Source of the DNA: Strigamia acuminata
Taxonomy: Eukaryota; Arthropoda; Chilopoda; Geophilomorpha; Linotaeniidae
Reading direction: 5' to 3'
DNA length: 64,000 nt
Assembly: GCA_949358305.1 (NCBI GenBank)
Contig: OX442315.1
Coordinates: 12,178,427 to 12,242,426 of the forward strand
Under the pieces are notes generated by a model that did not search any database, was not told the DNA's origin, and worked only from the letters and a program-made list of their open reading frames with translations. The translations under genes were made by a program, and so were the position numbers. Shown here one piece after another: positions 42,721 through 52,696 of this stretch (positions are counted from its first letter, which is position 1; the number at the start of each line of letters is the position of its first letter).

Positions 42721-44382
42721 CTGGAACCAGGTCAATCGGCCACCCAAGACGTGAAAGCGCACCTTTTCCCCATCGGCAACACTTTGCTGCGACTGATCGA
42801 CACTCCCGGCATCGGCGATGTGCGCGGCGTGGAGCAGGACAAGGAGAATTTCAAGAAAATACTCAAGTATTTGAGCTCTCTCAAATGGCTGAACGGAATC
42901 TGCATTCTGCTGAAACCCAACGAGTCGCGGCTCAACGTGTTGTTCGAGTTCTGCGTCAAGGAACTCTTGACGCATCTGCACCGCAGCGCCAGTAAAAACG
43001 TCGTGTTTTGTTTCACGCACTCTAGGGAAACGTTTTATAAACCTGGAGACACCCGGCAACCACTGGGCGAACTATTAACGAAGAACCAAATCGAAATTTA
43101 CTTGACTAAGGACACCATGTATTCCATGGACAACGAGAGTTTCCGTTTCCTGTGTGCCGCCAATCAGGGCATCGAGTTCAGAGAGAGCGTGAAGAAATCC
43201 TTCAGCGAAAGTTGGAACATTTCGGTGGAAGAAACCAACCGGCTCATCTCGCACTTCAAAAAACTCGAGCCGCACATCATCGACGACACAATTTCGTTGA
43301 ACGACGCCAGACAAAACATCGTGTGTTTGACCAAACCAATCGCGGACATAAGTAAAAACATCCAGCAGAACCTGGCGATAATTAACGACAAGAGGGAGTT
43401 GCTGTCGTCCACCGAAGCGAGCGAACACGACCTTGTCAAGATGTTATTCGTGGACATCATAAAGCTGGAAACCGAACCGTTGGATCACCCCCGGACCGTG
43501 TGCGGCGCCGCGTCGTGCGTCAAGTACCACCCGGCGGCCGACGGAACCATCAGTACCGTCCAATACGTCAAACATTGTCACCCCCACTGCTATTTGACCG
43601 ATGTTCCAGTTAACATCGTGGGCGATACCAGACTTAAAGGATGCTGGGCCATGAATGGCACTTTAAACTGCACTCAATGCGGTTGCTCTTGGGATCAGCA
43701 TCTGCACATAACGTACGTTCAGACCCCGGTTGTTACCAAAATCACCGTGCAGGACGTGGAGACGAAGATCAGCGGGAAGAAAAGCGAGCGTCAACAAATC
43801 GAGGAGTTTATTTCCAAACTGGACGAGATCCGGATGCAGCAGGAGGACGAGCAGAGGAAAATCATCGAAGTTAGCGTCAAGTTGGGCCAATATTTGAGCA
43901 AGAATGCAATTTTGGCGTACAACGACGTTCTGGGGAGATACATCGATCATTTGATTGAGAAGGAGGAGCAGAAAGTGGTCGTGGTTGGCAACGACGACGT
44001 GTTGAAGAGGTTGAAGTCGATGCGCGCGATGTACGAGGAAGAGGTTAAAGCTTTGGTATCGGCGATGGCTCAACCGAATGCTGAGGAATTGAGTTTCAGC
44101 GAGTTCAAGACCCCTTTGACAGCTTTGTACGCGCTCAAGTACAACGGGGCTCAGCTGCAAAGTGCCATCGAGATGGCGTCGTCGTCTGGAGGCGAAAAGA
44201 CGACGATGAATTACGAAAAATTCCACGTACCCAAGAACGAAAAGCGAGGTTATGGGTTCCACAGTGCTGCCCGATTCGAGTCGTGTGTTGAAACGACACA
44301 AGTTGTCATAACGGAAACTAGTAATGCTGGCTTTATTAGGAGATCGTTCCGATGGGTGACAAGCAAGATTTGGAGATACTAA
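42721..44382 (+). CDS. Large zinc-ribbon/P-loop GTPase, module copy 1, plus-strand member (3' part)
   Basis: Open frame from the gap to the TAA at 44380-44382. Bases 42721-43637 repeat the end of the 5' part; 43638-44382 is the missing C-terminal part: second Cys/His cluster completed by NCTQCGCSWDQHLH, a coiled-coil stretch (KKSERQQIEEFISKLDEI), and the end SFRWVTSKIWRY. That ending resembles the minus-strand paralog (PFRWVKTMFWGK) rather than the Lys-rich end of the gene at 59878. Downstream, a ~21-bp phrase (GTCTAAAAATGCACATTCCA) is repeated about four times at 44420-44505; one copy follows the gene at 59878 as well. Confidence 0.85.
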   Translation: MEPGQSATQDVKAHLFPIGNTLLRLIDTPGIGDVRGVEQDKENFKKILKYLSSLKWLNGICILLKPNESRLNVLFEFCVKELLTHLHRSASKNVVFCFTHSRETFYKPGDTRQPLGELLTKNQIEIYLTKDTMYSMDNESFRFLCAANQGIEFRESVKKSFSESWNISVEETNRLISHFKKLEPHIIDDTISLNDARQNIVCLTKPIADISKNIQQNLAIINDKRELLSSTEASEHDLVKMLFVDIIKLETEPLDHPRTVCGAASCVKYHPAADGTISTVQYVKHCHPHCYLTDVPVNIVGDTRLKGCWAMNGTLNCTQCGCSWDQHLHITYVQTPVVTKITVQDVETKISGKKSERQQIEEFISKLDEIRMQQEDEQRKIIEVSVKLGQYLSKNAILAYNDVLGRYIDHLIEKEEQKVVVVGNDDVLKRLKSMRAMYEEEVKALVSAMAQPNAEELSFSEFKTPLTALYALKYNGAQLQSAIEMASSSGGEKTTMNYEKFHVPKNEKRGYGFHSAARFESCVETTQVVITETSNAGFIRRSFRWVTSKIWRY

Positions 44383-45620
44383 GTGTCGTTTTCATTCAAA
44401 ATGTAAAAATGCATGTTTTAAGTCTAAAAATGCACATTCCAGGTCTAAAAATGCACATTCCAGGTCTAAAATTGCACTTTTCATGTCTAAAAATGTCTTT
44501 TCATGTGCAAAAATACACTTTTTAAATGTAAATTGACGTGGTTAGACATAAAATGCGTTTTTCATATGCACAATAATAGATTGTAGTTTTTGGGTGCAAA
44601 AATAATCCTCTCTATGAAAGAAAATAACCACATTGTTTCAATTGAATAAATACGTTTAATCTTAAACTTGTTGGACTGTTGTGTTTGTTGCTATCCAACA
44701 CAGATGACGTGCCACGCAAGAAATTAGCGCCGAGTCTAGAGGAATTGTGCTTAAATGTGACGGCCACTCGTTTTGAAGAGAAAGAGATGCGAAATCAACT
44801 TGTAGATCAACCGTCCGTACTTATTAATGGACTGATTATGCAGTATCGCAGTAAATGAGGACTAGCCAATCTAGTCTCTCCATATATTAGCCCTGGTGAT
44901 ACACTCGGACAATATGGCCAATAATGCTAAATTACTTCAGGTGATTCGGAATTACCACAAGATTAGTTTCATTCTCTTCATTCCCTTCTAAAAGATGAAT
45001 CATAATTTTTTTTACTGTGAATAAAATGTGGTCACTTCATTGTTTTGTTTTGTGTGGATTCAGCCGATTGTAAATTAGGAGAAATAAAAATAGACTGCCA
45101 ATAGGTAGTAAATTTAAACATGAGTGGTTTTATCGGCTTGGGTTTTATTATTTTCAATACACAGATGTCGTAGAAGAGAAGCGCGTCACAAATTAACAGA
45201 ATGGTTGATTGCTATTGGTTGGTGCAAAACAGCATGTGTGGAAGCCATGACACCCAGTCGCTTGAATTTTGCTTATCAAAAATGTAAGTTTCACCAACAT
45301 CCAATCGACGTTTCTTGAGAAACAGTCTATTAACACCACAGTTGACTTAGCACAAACACCACAAGAGCAAGGTCTCTGAAAGTTCAAATTGTAACACCAA
45401 GAAATCAGTTAACAAGAGTATCTGAAATGGTAAATATGTATGATTTATAACACAAAATTTTTTGTGTATTTATTTAAACTTTAATTTGGCTCTGATTCAG
45501 GACCAGTTTCAAAGGAGGAGGCGGATGCAGTTCAGTACATAAGCTGAAAAAGATCATTCACGGTTGACGCCAGGAATGTGGGAGACGGATGCTGACGATC
45601 AGATGGCAGATTTTTATCTA
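44383..45620. other. Spacer between module copies, with exon-like remnants
   Basis: Two similar exon-like pieces follow CACAG acceptors at about 44702 and 45162. The first reads DDVPRKKLAPSLEELCLN and onward to a stop at about 44858. The second reads KLTEWLIAIGWCKTACVEAM and onward to a GTAAGT near 45283. They look like decayed duplicates of one exon. Not recognised and probably not functional. Confidence 0.3.
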
Positions 45621-45624
45621 TTTG

Positions 45625-46180
45625 ATTGATTGTTCATACACATCACGTTCAATATTTGCAAGTGTATTTATTTACTTTACAAAAGAAAAGAAAACTGTAT
45701 GAATCAGTAACACAGTTTGGTCAGGCACTGTATATTTAAAACTAGCTGCAATGCTTTAAGTATGAACCGCTTATCGCTCATTTGATCCTGGATAATGATT
45801 AACTTTTCCCTCAATCCTCGTCCGTACACACAGAGCACACTGCAGTGAAGCATAAGGGGGTGCTTGTTAATTAGTAGGAGTATTTGTTAAACCACCTAGG
45901 AGTAAATCATTATATTTTATCTCATTGTATTTATTGCTGCATTTTTCGATAAAATTGGAAAATATTTCGTGCTCTGGGTCACACTATCGCGATGAATGAA
46001 TTCACTCAATCCTTATCGACGCCTTTACAATTCTTTTACCTCTGCACGCTAACGCCGTCTAGCGGTAGCGCTCAACAAGAAAAACATACACTAACAGCCT
46101 GATGATCGAAAACTTTGATTGATTTCATGAAATATTTATTTGCAGGTTATATTTTGCATCACTGAAAAATGGAAATTCTA
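45625..46180 (+). repeat. Duplicated 5' flank of the pseudo-GTPase gene (module copy 2)
   Basis: Follows 6450-6960 of copy 1 closely with small indels, including CGCCGTCTAGCGG at 46053-46065 and TGATTTCATGAAATATTTATT near 46120. It marks the left end of the second GTPase module. Confidence 0.8.
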
Positions 46181-46199
46181 ACTTCAAGATCTTGAAAAG

Positions 46200-46335
46200 T
46201 GAAGGAACATGCTGGACATGAAATGTGCAAAAAACCAGCAAATAAAAACCATCTTCAACTGCAGTGTCCCTGGTCATTACAAGGAAACTGTGGGAAGATG
46301 GAACAAATCTGGCTCAACTCTTTCATCAATTACAT
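46200..46335 (+). pseudogene. Deleted copy of the pseudo-GTPase gene
   Basis: Begins as the gene at 7022 does (MKCAKNQQIK, then a frame-disrupted stretch matching CNCSVPGHYKET), then jumps directly to the bases for WLNSFINYI and from there into 3' flank sequence (AAACACCAGATTTAATT), so nearly the whole gene is deleted. It matches the position and orientation of its intact relative in module copy 1. Confidence 0.75.
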
Positions 46336-46339
46336 TGTA

Positions 46340-46890
46340 ATATTAAAACACCAGATTTAATTTATAACTACATCTTTATTTGGACAAAAATTACAGAAGA
46401 ACTTAAAAAAATTGAATGACTTTGGTCTATAATTGCAGTTATTTGATGCGAAAATCCCTTGTTCCACGGCTCCATCCATCCATTCATTCATTCATTCAAA
46501 AATTCGTAATAAATTAGTAACAGTGATTGTTTTTTTCTTTTTCTTTTTTCAACAACAACTGGATATTTGATTTGAATTGAATATAAATAAAAAAAAGTGT
46601 GAAAGAAAGGTATGTTATGCACAAAATCATAAACACATTAATACTGCATGAAGTCCTCAGATTGATCACAAATCTTCAGCTTGCTCCACAGTTCTAAAAA
46701 AAAATAAAAAAATGTTAATTTAGATTTAATATAATGCAGCAGACAAAATAAATTCATGCATTTAATTATTTTTAAGACAAAAATCGCTACATTAACATCT
46801 AACAACCTCATTCAAACAACAAAAAATGCACATTTGACCTACTACAGTTCTTTCATTCAACTAAAACGTATTGCAAATTTGCTGGCTTTT
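46340..46890. repeat. Copy of the 3' flank shared with 9290-9700
   Basis: Follows the spacer of module copy 1 between the convergent genes, including the degenerate last exon of the minus-strand GTPase (about 46668-46697, compare 9464-9500), here with a changed reading frame. Confidence 0.65.
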
Positions 46891-47157
46891 CCCAAATTGT
46901 TCCCAAATTTTTCCCAAATTTTTCCCAAATTTTTCCCAAATTTTTCCCAAATTTTTCCCAAATTTTTCCCAAATTTTTCCCAAATTTTTCCCAAATTTTT
47001 CCCAAATTTTTCCCAAATTTTTCCCAAATTTTTCCCAAATTTTTCCCAAATTTTTCCCAAATTTTTCCCAAATTTTTCCCAAATTTTTCCCAAATTTTTC
47101 CCAAATTTTTCCCAAATTTTTCCCAAATTTTTTCCAAATTTTTCCCAAATTTTTCCA
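46891..47157. repeat. 11-bp satellite, about 24 units of CCCAAATTTTT
   Basis: Nearly perfect tandem array with only a few single-base changes near its ends. It sits exactly where the coding sequence of the minus-strand pseudogene should continue and replaces everything from just after its P-loop region to the 3' flank. Because 11 is not divisible by 3 and the unit has no stop, all frames are open (33-bp, 11-codon repeats such as FGKNLGKIWEK), giving false ORFs on both strands. Confidence 0.95.
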
Positions 47158-47286
47158 AAAACGCTGTTGAAGTCACCGAAAGCAATTCCTCTTTCGAGGC
47201 GGAATCCAGCGACGGAAACACCAAAAAATTGAGGAACGCGTTGATCCAAGTCGATTTACCGGCTCCAGTCATTCCAAATATCAGCA
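47157..47286 (-). pseudogene. GTPase pseudogene fragment with P-loop (module copy 2, minus member)
   Basis: Reads LIFGMTGAGKSTWINAFLNF then VFPSLDSASKEELLSVTSTAF, equivalent to residues ~595-640 of the intact relatives, with a complete P-loop. It runs straight into the 11-bp satellite on one side and is cut by the pogo element at a TA on the other. It continues the pseudogene at 55192-56334. Confidence 0.85.
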
Positions 47287-47732
47287 TACAGTCGAAACTC
47301 TTTATAACGAATAGCGATATAACGAATTGTTAAAAATGATTTGGTTGGCCAGCCATAGAACACCAGGTTAAGTATTTTTGATATAACGAATTTCAATATA
47401 ACGAATTATTCGTTATAACAAACAAATTTTTGTGTACACTGTAATACCCACAAGCCCTTGTTATAACGAATTTCAAAACTGATCACATGACTCACAACTT
47501 CCGATGCCCATAAGCAAAGTAAAATCAAAATTTTCCTATTTTAAAATGGCTGCCAAACAAAATGCAATTTTTACTGAGGACAAGTTGAACATTTTTTAAT
47601 GCCATTGACAATGGCAAGAAGCCACCAATTGTAGCAGATGAGTTTAATTTGCTCCGTTCTACAATTTTCAACAATTTTAAAGAATTGGGATAAAATTGAC
47701 ATGAAACTTGGATGTCCATGAATAAATAATAT

Positions 47733-48276
47733 TGTTACGTGTGGGTTGGGGTGATCCACACACATAACAAATGCTAATTAATTTAGCAAAGACCTTGAAA
47801 TCCTTTAGGTGAAATGATTGAGAGAACTGATTTATCATTTAAATAAATCTCTTTTATTCTATGGGACTTATTACAAACTTAACAAAATCAAATGATAAAC
47901 ATAATCCTTTATTTTACATAAACATAAAGCAAGAAAGCAAGAATGATAATCAAATTATATCTCTATGAATTTGGAAAGGCGGGGTGGGACCAAGCGCTGT
48001 GTGCGCTGGTCCACAGAAGCCTTTACTTACCATGTTAACTGTTTGAGGCTCAGAACATTTCTGCTCTCTCAAACCCACTTAGCTCACCAGGTAAACTCTG
48101 GGTCCACCCCCGCTCTACTTGATTGATTAGTCCAGTTGCCCTGTGCATAATTAACACAGTGACAACTGGTGAGCGGATTTGGAAACTCCAGTGTGCCTAG
48201 TGAGAGCTTTCAGAATTAATTCTCTAAACAGAGCGTTTAGGCCCGCTGTCGTACAGCGAGGTCTGCGCTCGTAACA
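47733..48276 (-). repeat. 3' LTR of the gypsy element
   Basis: 544 bp, TGTTACG at one end and CGTAACA at the other. Contains TTTATT-rich promoter/polyadenylation-like sequence near the middle. Confidence 0.95.
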
Positions 48277-48588
48277 GCCCCCCCCTTTGAAAAATTTTGG
48301 TCTCCAAAATTCAAATTATTTCAAATGAAAATACCCCCAAATTTCTACTTCGAGATTATCATTTTCACTTCTAACTTTCAACATCATTCTTGCTCTTCAC
48401 AAAATTTTTAACAAAATTTACGAGAATTGTTCTATTACCTTTATATCCCTCAATTCTTAGTTTAACAATACTTTTCTTGGAAAAGCCAATTACATAAAAT
48501 TAAACTCTTCGTGTTTGTCTATACACAAGAGAAAATCTAAAACAAAATTTTACACAAAATTATACAAGTAACAATTGTAATTTCAATT

Positions 48589-48786
48589 TTAGTCTTCTTC
48601 GATTTCTTCAATTGTCGCATCCTCTTCGAAGGTTATCAGATGATCTTTGATGATTTCCAACGCAAATCGACTTCTTAAATCATAAGTTTGTCGTGATGTC
48701 ATTCCGACTCGCTTATCTATCGTCGTTTCGTCCTCCTCTGTTAACTTAGTATCCAAATCGGACAAAGATATTTGTTCGTCCATCAT
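48589..48786 (-). CDS. Small acidic third ORF of the gypsy element
   Basis: 65 residues (MMDEQISLSDLDTKLTEEDE, ending DATIEEIEED), about 100 bp beyond the end of pol and before the 3' LTR, where an env gene would be in errantiviruses. It is strongly acidic, has no signal peptide or membrane segment, and is unlike env. It may be an accessory protein expressed by splicing, or chance. Confidence 0.35.
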   Translation of the reverse strand: MMDEQISLSDLDTKLTEEDETTIDKRVGMTSRQTYDLRSRFALEIIKDHLITFEEDATIEEIEED

Positions 48787-48886
48787 AAATTATCCAACTT
48801 CTAAGTCGAAACACAATGTTAAGCAGTTTTACTTACTGGCCTCTCGCTTAATCGCTCAATAAAGTCGAACTTTCTGCGCAAGGTGT

Positions 48887-51800
48887 TCAATAAAACCGGC
48901 GATAATTTGTCCGTGCTCGTGGTCTTAACCGCTCAGAACGGAAATCACGTGTTTCGTCAGCGACGTCCTCTGTTGGCAATTTCTTCGAACGTTCCTCCGA
49001 TGTCACTTCCGGCTCGAACAACGATTTCAAAGAAATCTGATCCTCGTCACTTATGAATCTTTCTTGGCATGGTTTTTTTGATTGTTTTAGTGCTTTTTTA
49101 GTGTTAATTCTAACTTCTTCAATTCCTTTACTTTCCATCAACTTAGTTTTGTTAGAATTTTCCGCCTTCACCTCAGTTTCACTATTCCTATCCATAATTA
49201 TGGATACTTCTTTCCTTGGCTTGTAAGGTTTTAACCTTTCCACGTTAACAATGTCTGATTTTTTACCAGTTGAATCTACTATTTGGTAATCGTTTGGTGC
49301 AGTTCGGCGCACTATTTCGTAAGGACCAGAATATTGTGGCAGTAATTTCTCACTGAGTCCAACCTTTCTGTTCGGTTTTTTCAAATAAACGTATTCTCCA
49401 GGCTCGAACTCCACAACCTTTCTGTTCTTATCAAATCTTTCTTTGCTTTTAGCTGACATCTGCTCCAGTCTCTGGTTTGAGATTCTCCTTGCTGCCTCGA
49501 TGAATTTGGCAGTTCTCAAAGTGAATTCCTTCTTCGGGAGATTCAGATTCACATCGACGTTAACATCTGCTTCATACCCCCTTAATAAAAAGTATGGGGT
49601 ATATCCAGTTGTCTCGTGAACCGACGTGTTGTACGAGAATAACAGGTGTGGCAGGAAATCATCCCAGTCCGTATGATCTTCATTTACGTAGTTCAGAAGC
49701 ATTTTCGCAAGTGTTGCGTTAAAACGCTCCGTTAAACCGTTTGTCCTGGCATGATATCCGCTAGTTGTTTTATGTTTTGATTTATAGAGTCTCGAGACCT
49801 CCTCCATCAATTCATTTCTGTATTCTGTACCACGGTCAGTCAGAATTTCCCTTGGAGATCCTTCTTTCACCATTATCTCATAAACTAAAGCATCCGCTGC
49901 TGCAATGGCCGTGCAAGTTGGTGACGCTCTCGCACAGACCGCTCTAGATAGATAGTCCGTCATAACAAACACATAATTATTCCCTTTCTTTGAAGTCGGG
50001 AATTTTCCTAAAGTGTCCATTCCTACTCTTTGGAATGGTCTGGTCACGGTTGTCCAGGGCTGCAATAATCCTTTTGGTGGTGTGGTATCTGTTTTTGCTG
50101 CAGCGCACTTCTTGCAGGACAAGACGTAGTCTCTGACCTCTGCATAAATTCTGGGCCAATGGAATCTGGTGCTTATTCTTTTCCAAGTTTTCGACAGGCC
50201 CAGATGAGCTCCTGGAAGGCCATCATGCATCTCGTGCAGAACATCTTGCTGTAAGTGTTTTGGCACAACCAGCAGTAACCTTTCGTTGCCCAGGAAATTC
50301 TTCCTTCTGAACAAAACTTCATCCTGGAGCACGAACTGTTGTAAAGATCGTCTCTTCTTTTTCGAAAGGCGCTCAATATCTCGAAGTGCATCAACGTATT
50401 CCTTCAGCTTCTGATCCTTTCGCTGCTCGGCAGGTAGGTCCAGATTTTCCAGTAGCAACAAAGGTAAATCAATTATTTCTTCTTCGCCCACTGCCTCAGG
50501 AATACGACTTAACGCATCTGCATCTTGATGTTTTTTACCACTCTTGTGAATGACCTCGTAGTCATAGTCCACCAATTGGAGTGACCATCTGGTGAGTCGT
50601 CCGTTGGGATTTCTCACAGTTTTGAGCCACTGCAACGCTGAATGGTCCGTAATAACGTAGAATTTTTGGCCATACAAGTAAGGTCGGAACTTTTGTATGC
50701 CAAAGATGATCGCAAGGCACTCACGTTCTGTCGTATCATAATTCTGCTCTGCTTTGCTAAGCAGTCGGCTAGCGTAGGCTACGACATGTTCTTGTTTATT
50801 TATCTTTTGTTTCAGCACAACTCCTAATCCATATGCACTGGCGTCAGTAGAGATCATAAAAGGCTCGCTAAAATTTGGATGAGCCAGCACTGGAGATGTC
50901 GTTAGGGCCGTCTTCAGCTTCTGGAACGCTTCATCGTGTGGCGGTCCCCAATCATACTTTTCTTCTTTCTTTGTCAGATTTACAAGGCACTTGGACACGT
51001 CCGAAAAACCACGAATAAATTTGCGATAATAAGAACATAATCCAAGAAATCCTTGCAACTGCTTTACTGTTGTTGGTTTTGGGAACTTCGCCACGGACTC
51101 CAAATTACGTGGATCCGGTGAAACTCCTTTTGCATTGATGACGTGTCCCAAATACTTAATGGTATCCGTTCCAAAAGTGCATTTACTTAATTTGACCTTT
51201 AAATTCGCCGTGCGCAATTTCGAAAAGACGTTGTCTAAATCAACCAAATGCTGGTCGAATGTCTTTGAAAAGATGATCAGATCGTCCAAGTAGGCTATAC
51301 ACACTTTTCCTAGGAGGTTACCAAGCACTTTGTTCATGAGCTTTTGGAATGCCGCAGGACTATTACACAAGCCCTGGCCCAGTACATTAAATTCGTAATG
51401 ACCGGAAGACGTTGTGAACGCAGTCTTTTCCTTATCCTCCTCATCAATCTCGACTTGGAAATATCCCTGGATTAAATCCATCATGGAAAAATACTTCGCA
51501 CCTGACAGTTGGTCTAAGGTGTCGTCGATTCGGGGGAGTGGGTAAACCATCTTCTTAGTCACTGCATTCAGCCGCCTCCAATCAACACAAAACCGCCATT
51601 TGCCATCACGTCTCTTAATTAAAAGCACTGGCGCACTCCATGGACTCTCGGACTCTCTGATTACATCCATTTCAAGCAGTTTCTGGGTTTCCTCTGCTTC
51701 GACTTCTTTCTCTTTCATGGATCGGCGATATGGCTGCAGGTGAATTGGCTGTGCATCACCTGTGTCTATTTTATGCTTGTAGACCTTTACTCTGCCTAAA

Positions 51801-52696
51801 TCCTGATCTGAAGTGGCAAATCTATCTTCATTCTTACGCAGTAGGCTCTTCAGCTGCTCCTTTTGGTTTGTATCCAGTAGATCACTTGACACGGCGGAAT
51901 CAAAGTTCAAGCCATTAGGTGGCTGCTCCTCAAAACTACCAATGTCAATGACGTGGTATGCCTTGGCAATCGCTGTTCCTTTCTGCAGATAAACCGCCTT
52001 CTTCGTCGGATTCGCAACTCGCATTATGCCTGATCCATCCTTAAATGTAGTTAGAGTTTTACAGCCAATTACTCCCAATCTATCAGTCAAATTGGATAAT
52101 GGCTCTGCAAACAAATCTTCATTAGTTTTATTATTGTTCACTCCAATGAAAAGCATGCATTCGTGCATTGCTGGAATTTTTATTGATTTAGTAAGTCTGC
52201 CAATAAATGTTTGTTCCAGATAATTTCTTGACATTGGAAAAACTTCCGGTTTAAATCCTTCACTTTTTCGCCCCACAAAGACCTTCCGTCGGTCATAGTC
52301 CAACACACACCCTGCTTGTTTGAGGAAAGGATCACCTAGTAAGAGCTCATGACCAAATCCCCGCACTACTAATACCTCCATGCTGTAGTCCAATCTTCCA
52401 ATAGTGACTGTAATTTTCCCAATTCCTTCAGGAGATATTAAGGAGTTATCAATTACCCTCAATTTGATATAAGGGCAAAGCCGACGTGACAGTTGCAATC
52501 TATCAGCCAGTTCCTCACTTATAATATTTCTATATCCACCTGAATCCAATACACCTTTGACTTCTAAATTGTTCACTACGACAGGTATTGTCAGCATTTC
52601 TTCAGTGGTGTTAATGTCAACTATTTCCAACTTCCTTCTCATTCTTCTTCTCCTACGCCTACTTTTTAACTGTCTTTGTGGCACTACTAGTTTCCC
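48887..52696 (-). CDS. pol: Gypsy pol polyprotein
   Basis: Entered by a -1 shift at 52696-52690; the frame has no ATG near its start (first alternative codon GTG at 52684), which supports the shift. From that codon 1265 residues: aspartic protease with DSG near residue 47; reverse transcriptase with FSMMDLIQGYFQVE and the catalytic YLDD near 465; RNase H with STDASAYGLG near 608; integrase with an HHCC zinc finger (~815-850) and a D,D(35)E triad (MDTLG, LTDRGTEY, TERFN, about 888-987); then a C-terminal GPYEIV-like domain. The domain order PR-RT-RH-IN is that of Ty3/gypsy elements. No stop or frameshift inside, so probably functional. Confidence 0.95.
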   Translation of the reverse strand, partial: GKLVVPQRQLKSRRRRRRMRRKLEIVDINTTEEMLTIPVVVNNLEVKGVLDSGGYRNIISEELADRLQLSRRLCPYIKLRVIDNSLISPEGIGKITVTIGRLDYSMEVLVVRGFGHELLLGDPFLKQAGCVLDYDRRKVFVGRKSEGFKPEVFPMSRNYLEQTFIGRLTKSIKIPAMHECMLFIGVNNNKTNEDLFAEPLSNLTDRLGVIGCKTLTTFKDGSGIMRVANPTKKAVYLQKGTAIAKAYHVIDIGSFEEQPPNGLNFDSAVSSDLLDTNQKEQLKSLLRKNEDRFATSDQDLGRVKVYKHKIDTGDAQPIHLQPYRRSMKEKEVEAEETQKLLEMDVIRESESPWSAPVLLIKRRDGKWRFCVDWRRLNAVTKKMVYPLPRIDDTLDQLSGAKYFSMMDLIQGYFQVEIDEEDKEKTAFTTSSGHYEFNVLGQGLCNSPAAFQKLMNKVLGNLLGKVCIAYLDDLIIFSKTFDQHLVDLDNVFSKLRTANLKVKLSKCTFGTDTIKYLGHVINAKGVSPDPRNLESVAKFPKPTTVKQLQGFLGLCSYYRKFIRGFSDVSKCLVNLTKKEEKYDWGPPHDEAFQKLKTALTTSPVLAHPNFSEPFMISTDASAYGLGVVLKQKINKQEHVVAYASRLLSKAEQNYDTTERECLAIIFGIQKFRPYLYGQKFYVITDHSALQWLKTVRNPNGRLTRWSLQLVDYDYEVIHKSGKKHQDADALSRIPEAVGEEEIIDLPLLLLENLDLPAEQRKDQKLKEYVDALRDIERLSKKKRRSLQQFVLQDEVLFRRKNFLGNERLLLVVPKHLQQDVLHEMHDGLPGAHLGLSKTWKRISTRFHWPRIYAEVRDYVLSCKKCAAAKTDTTPPKGLLQPWTTVTRPFQRVGMDTLGKFPTSKKGNNYVFVMTDYLSRAVCARASPTCTAIAAADALVYEIMVKEGSPREILTDRGTEYRNELMEEVSRLYKSKHKTTSGYHARTNGLTERFNATLAKMLLNYVNEDHTDWDDFLPHLLFSYNTSVHETTGYTPYFLLRGYEADVNVDVNLNLPKKEFTLRTAKFIEAARRISNQRLEQMSAKSKERFDKNRKVVEFEPGEYVYLKKPNRKVGLSEKLLPQYSGPYEIVRRTAPNDYQIVDSTGKKSDIVNVERLKPYKPRKEVSIIMDRNSETEVKAENSNKTKLMESKGIEEVRINTKKALKQSKKPCQERFISDEDQISLKSLFEPEVTSEERSKKLPTEDVADETRDFRSERLRPRARTNYRRFY

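Noticed and set aside
46756-47287. Several overlapping ORFs of 95-158 codons on both strands
   Set aside because: Produced by the stop-free 11-bp satellite; only the 47157-47286 stretch has gene homology.
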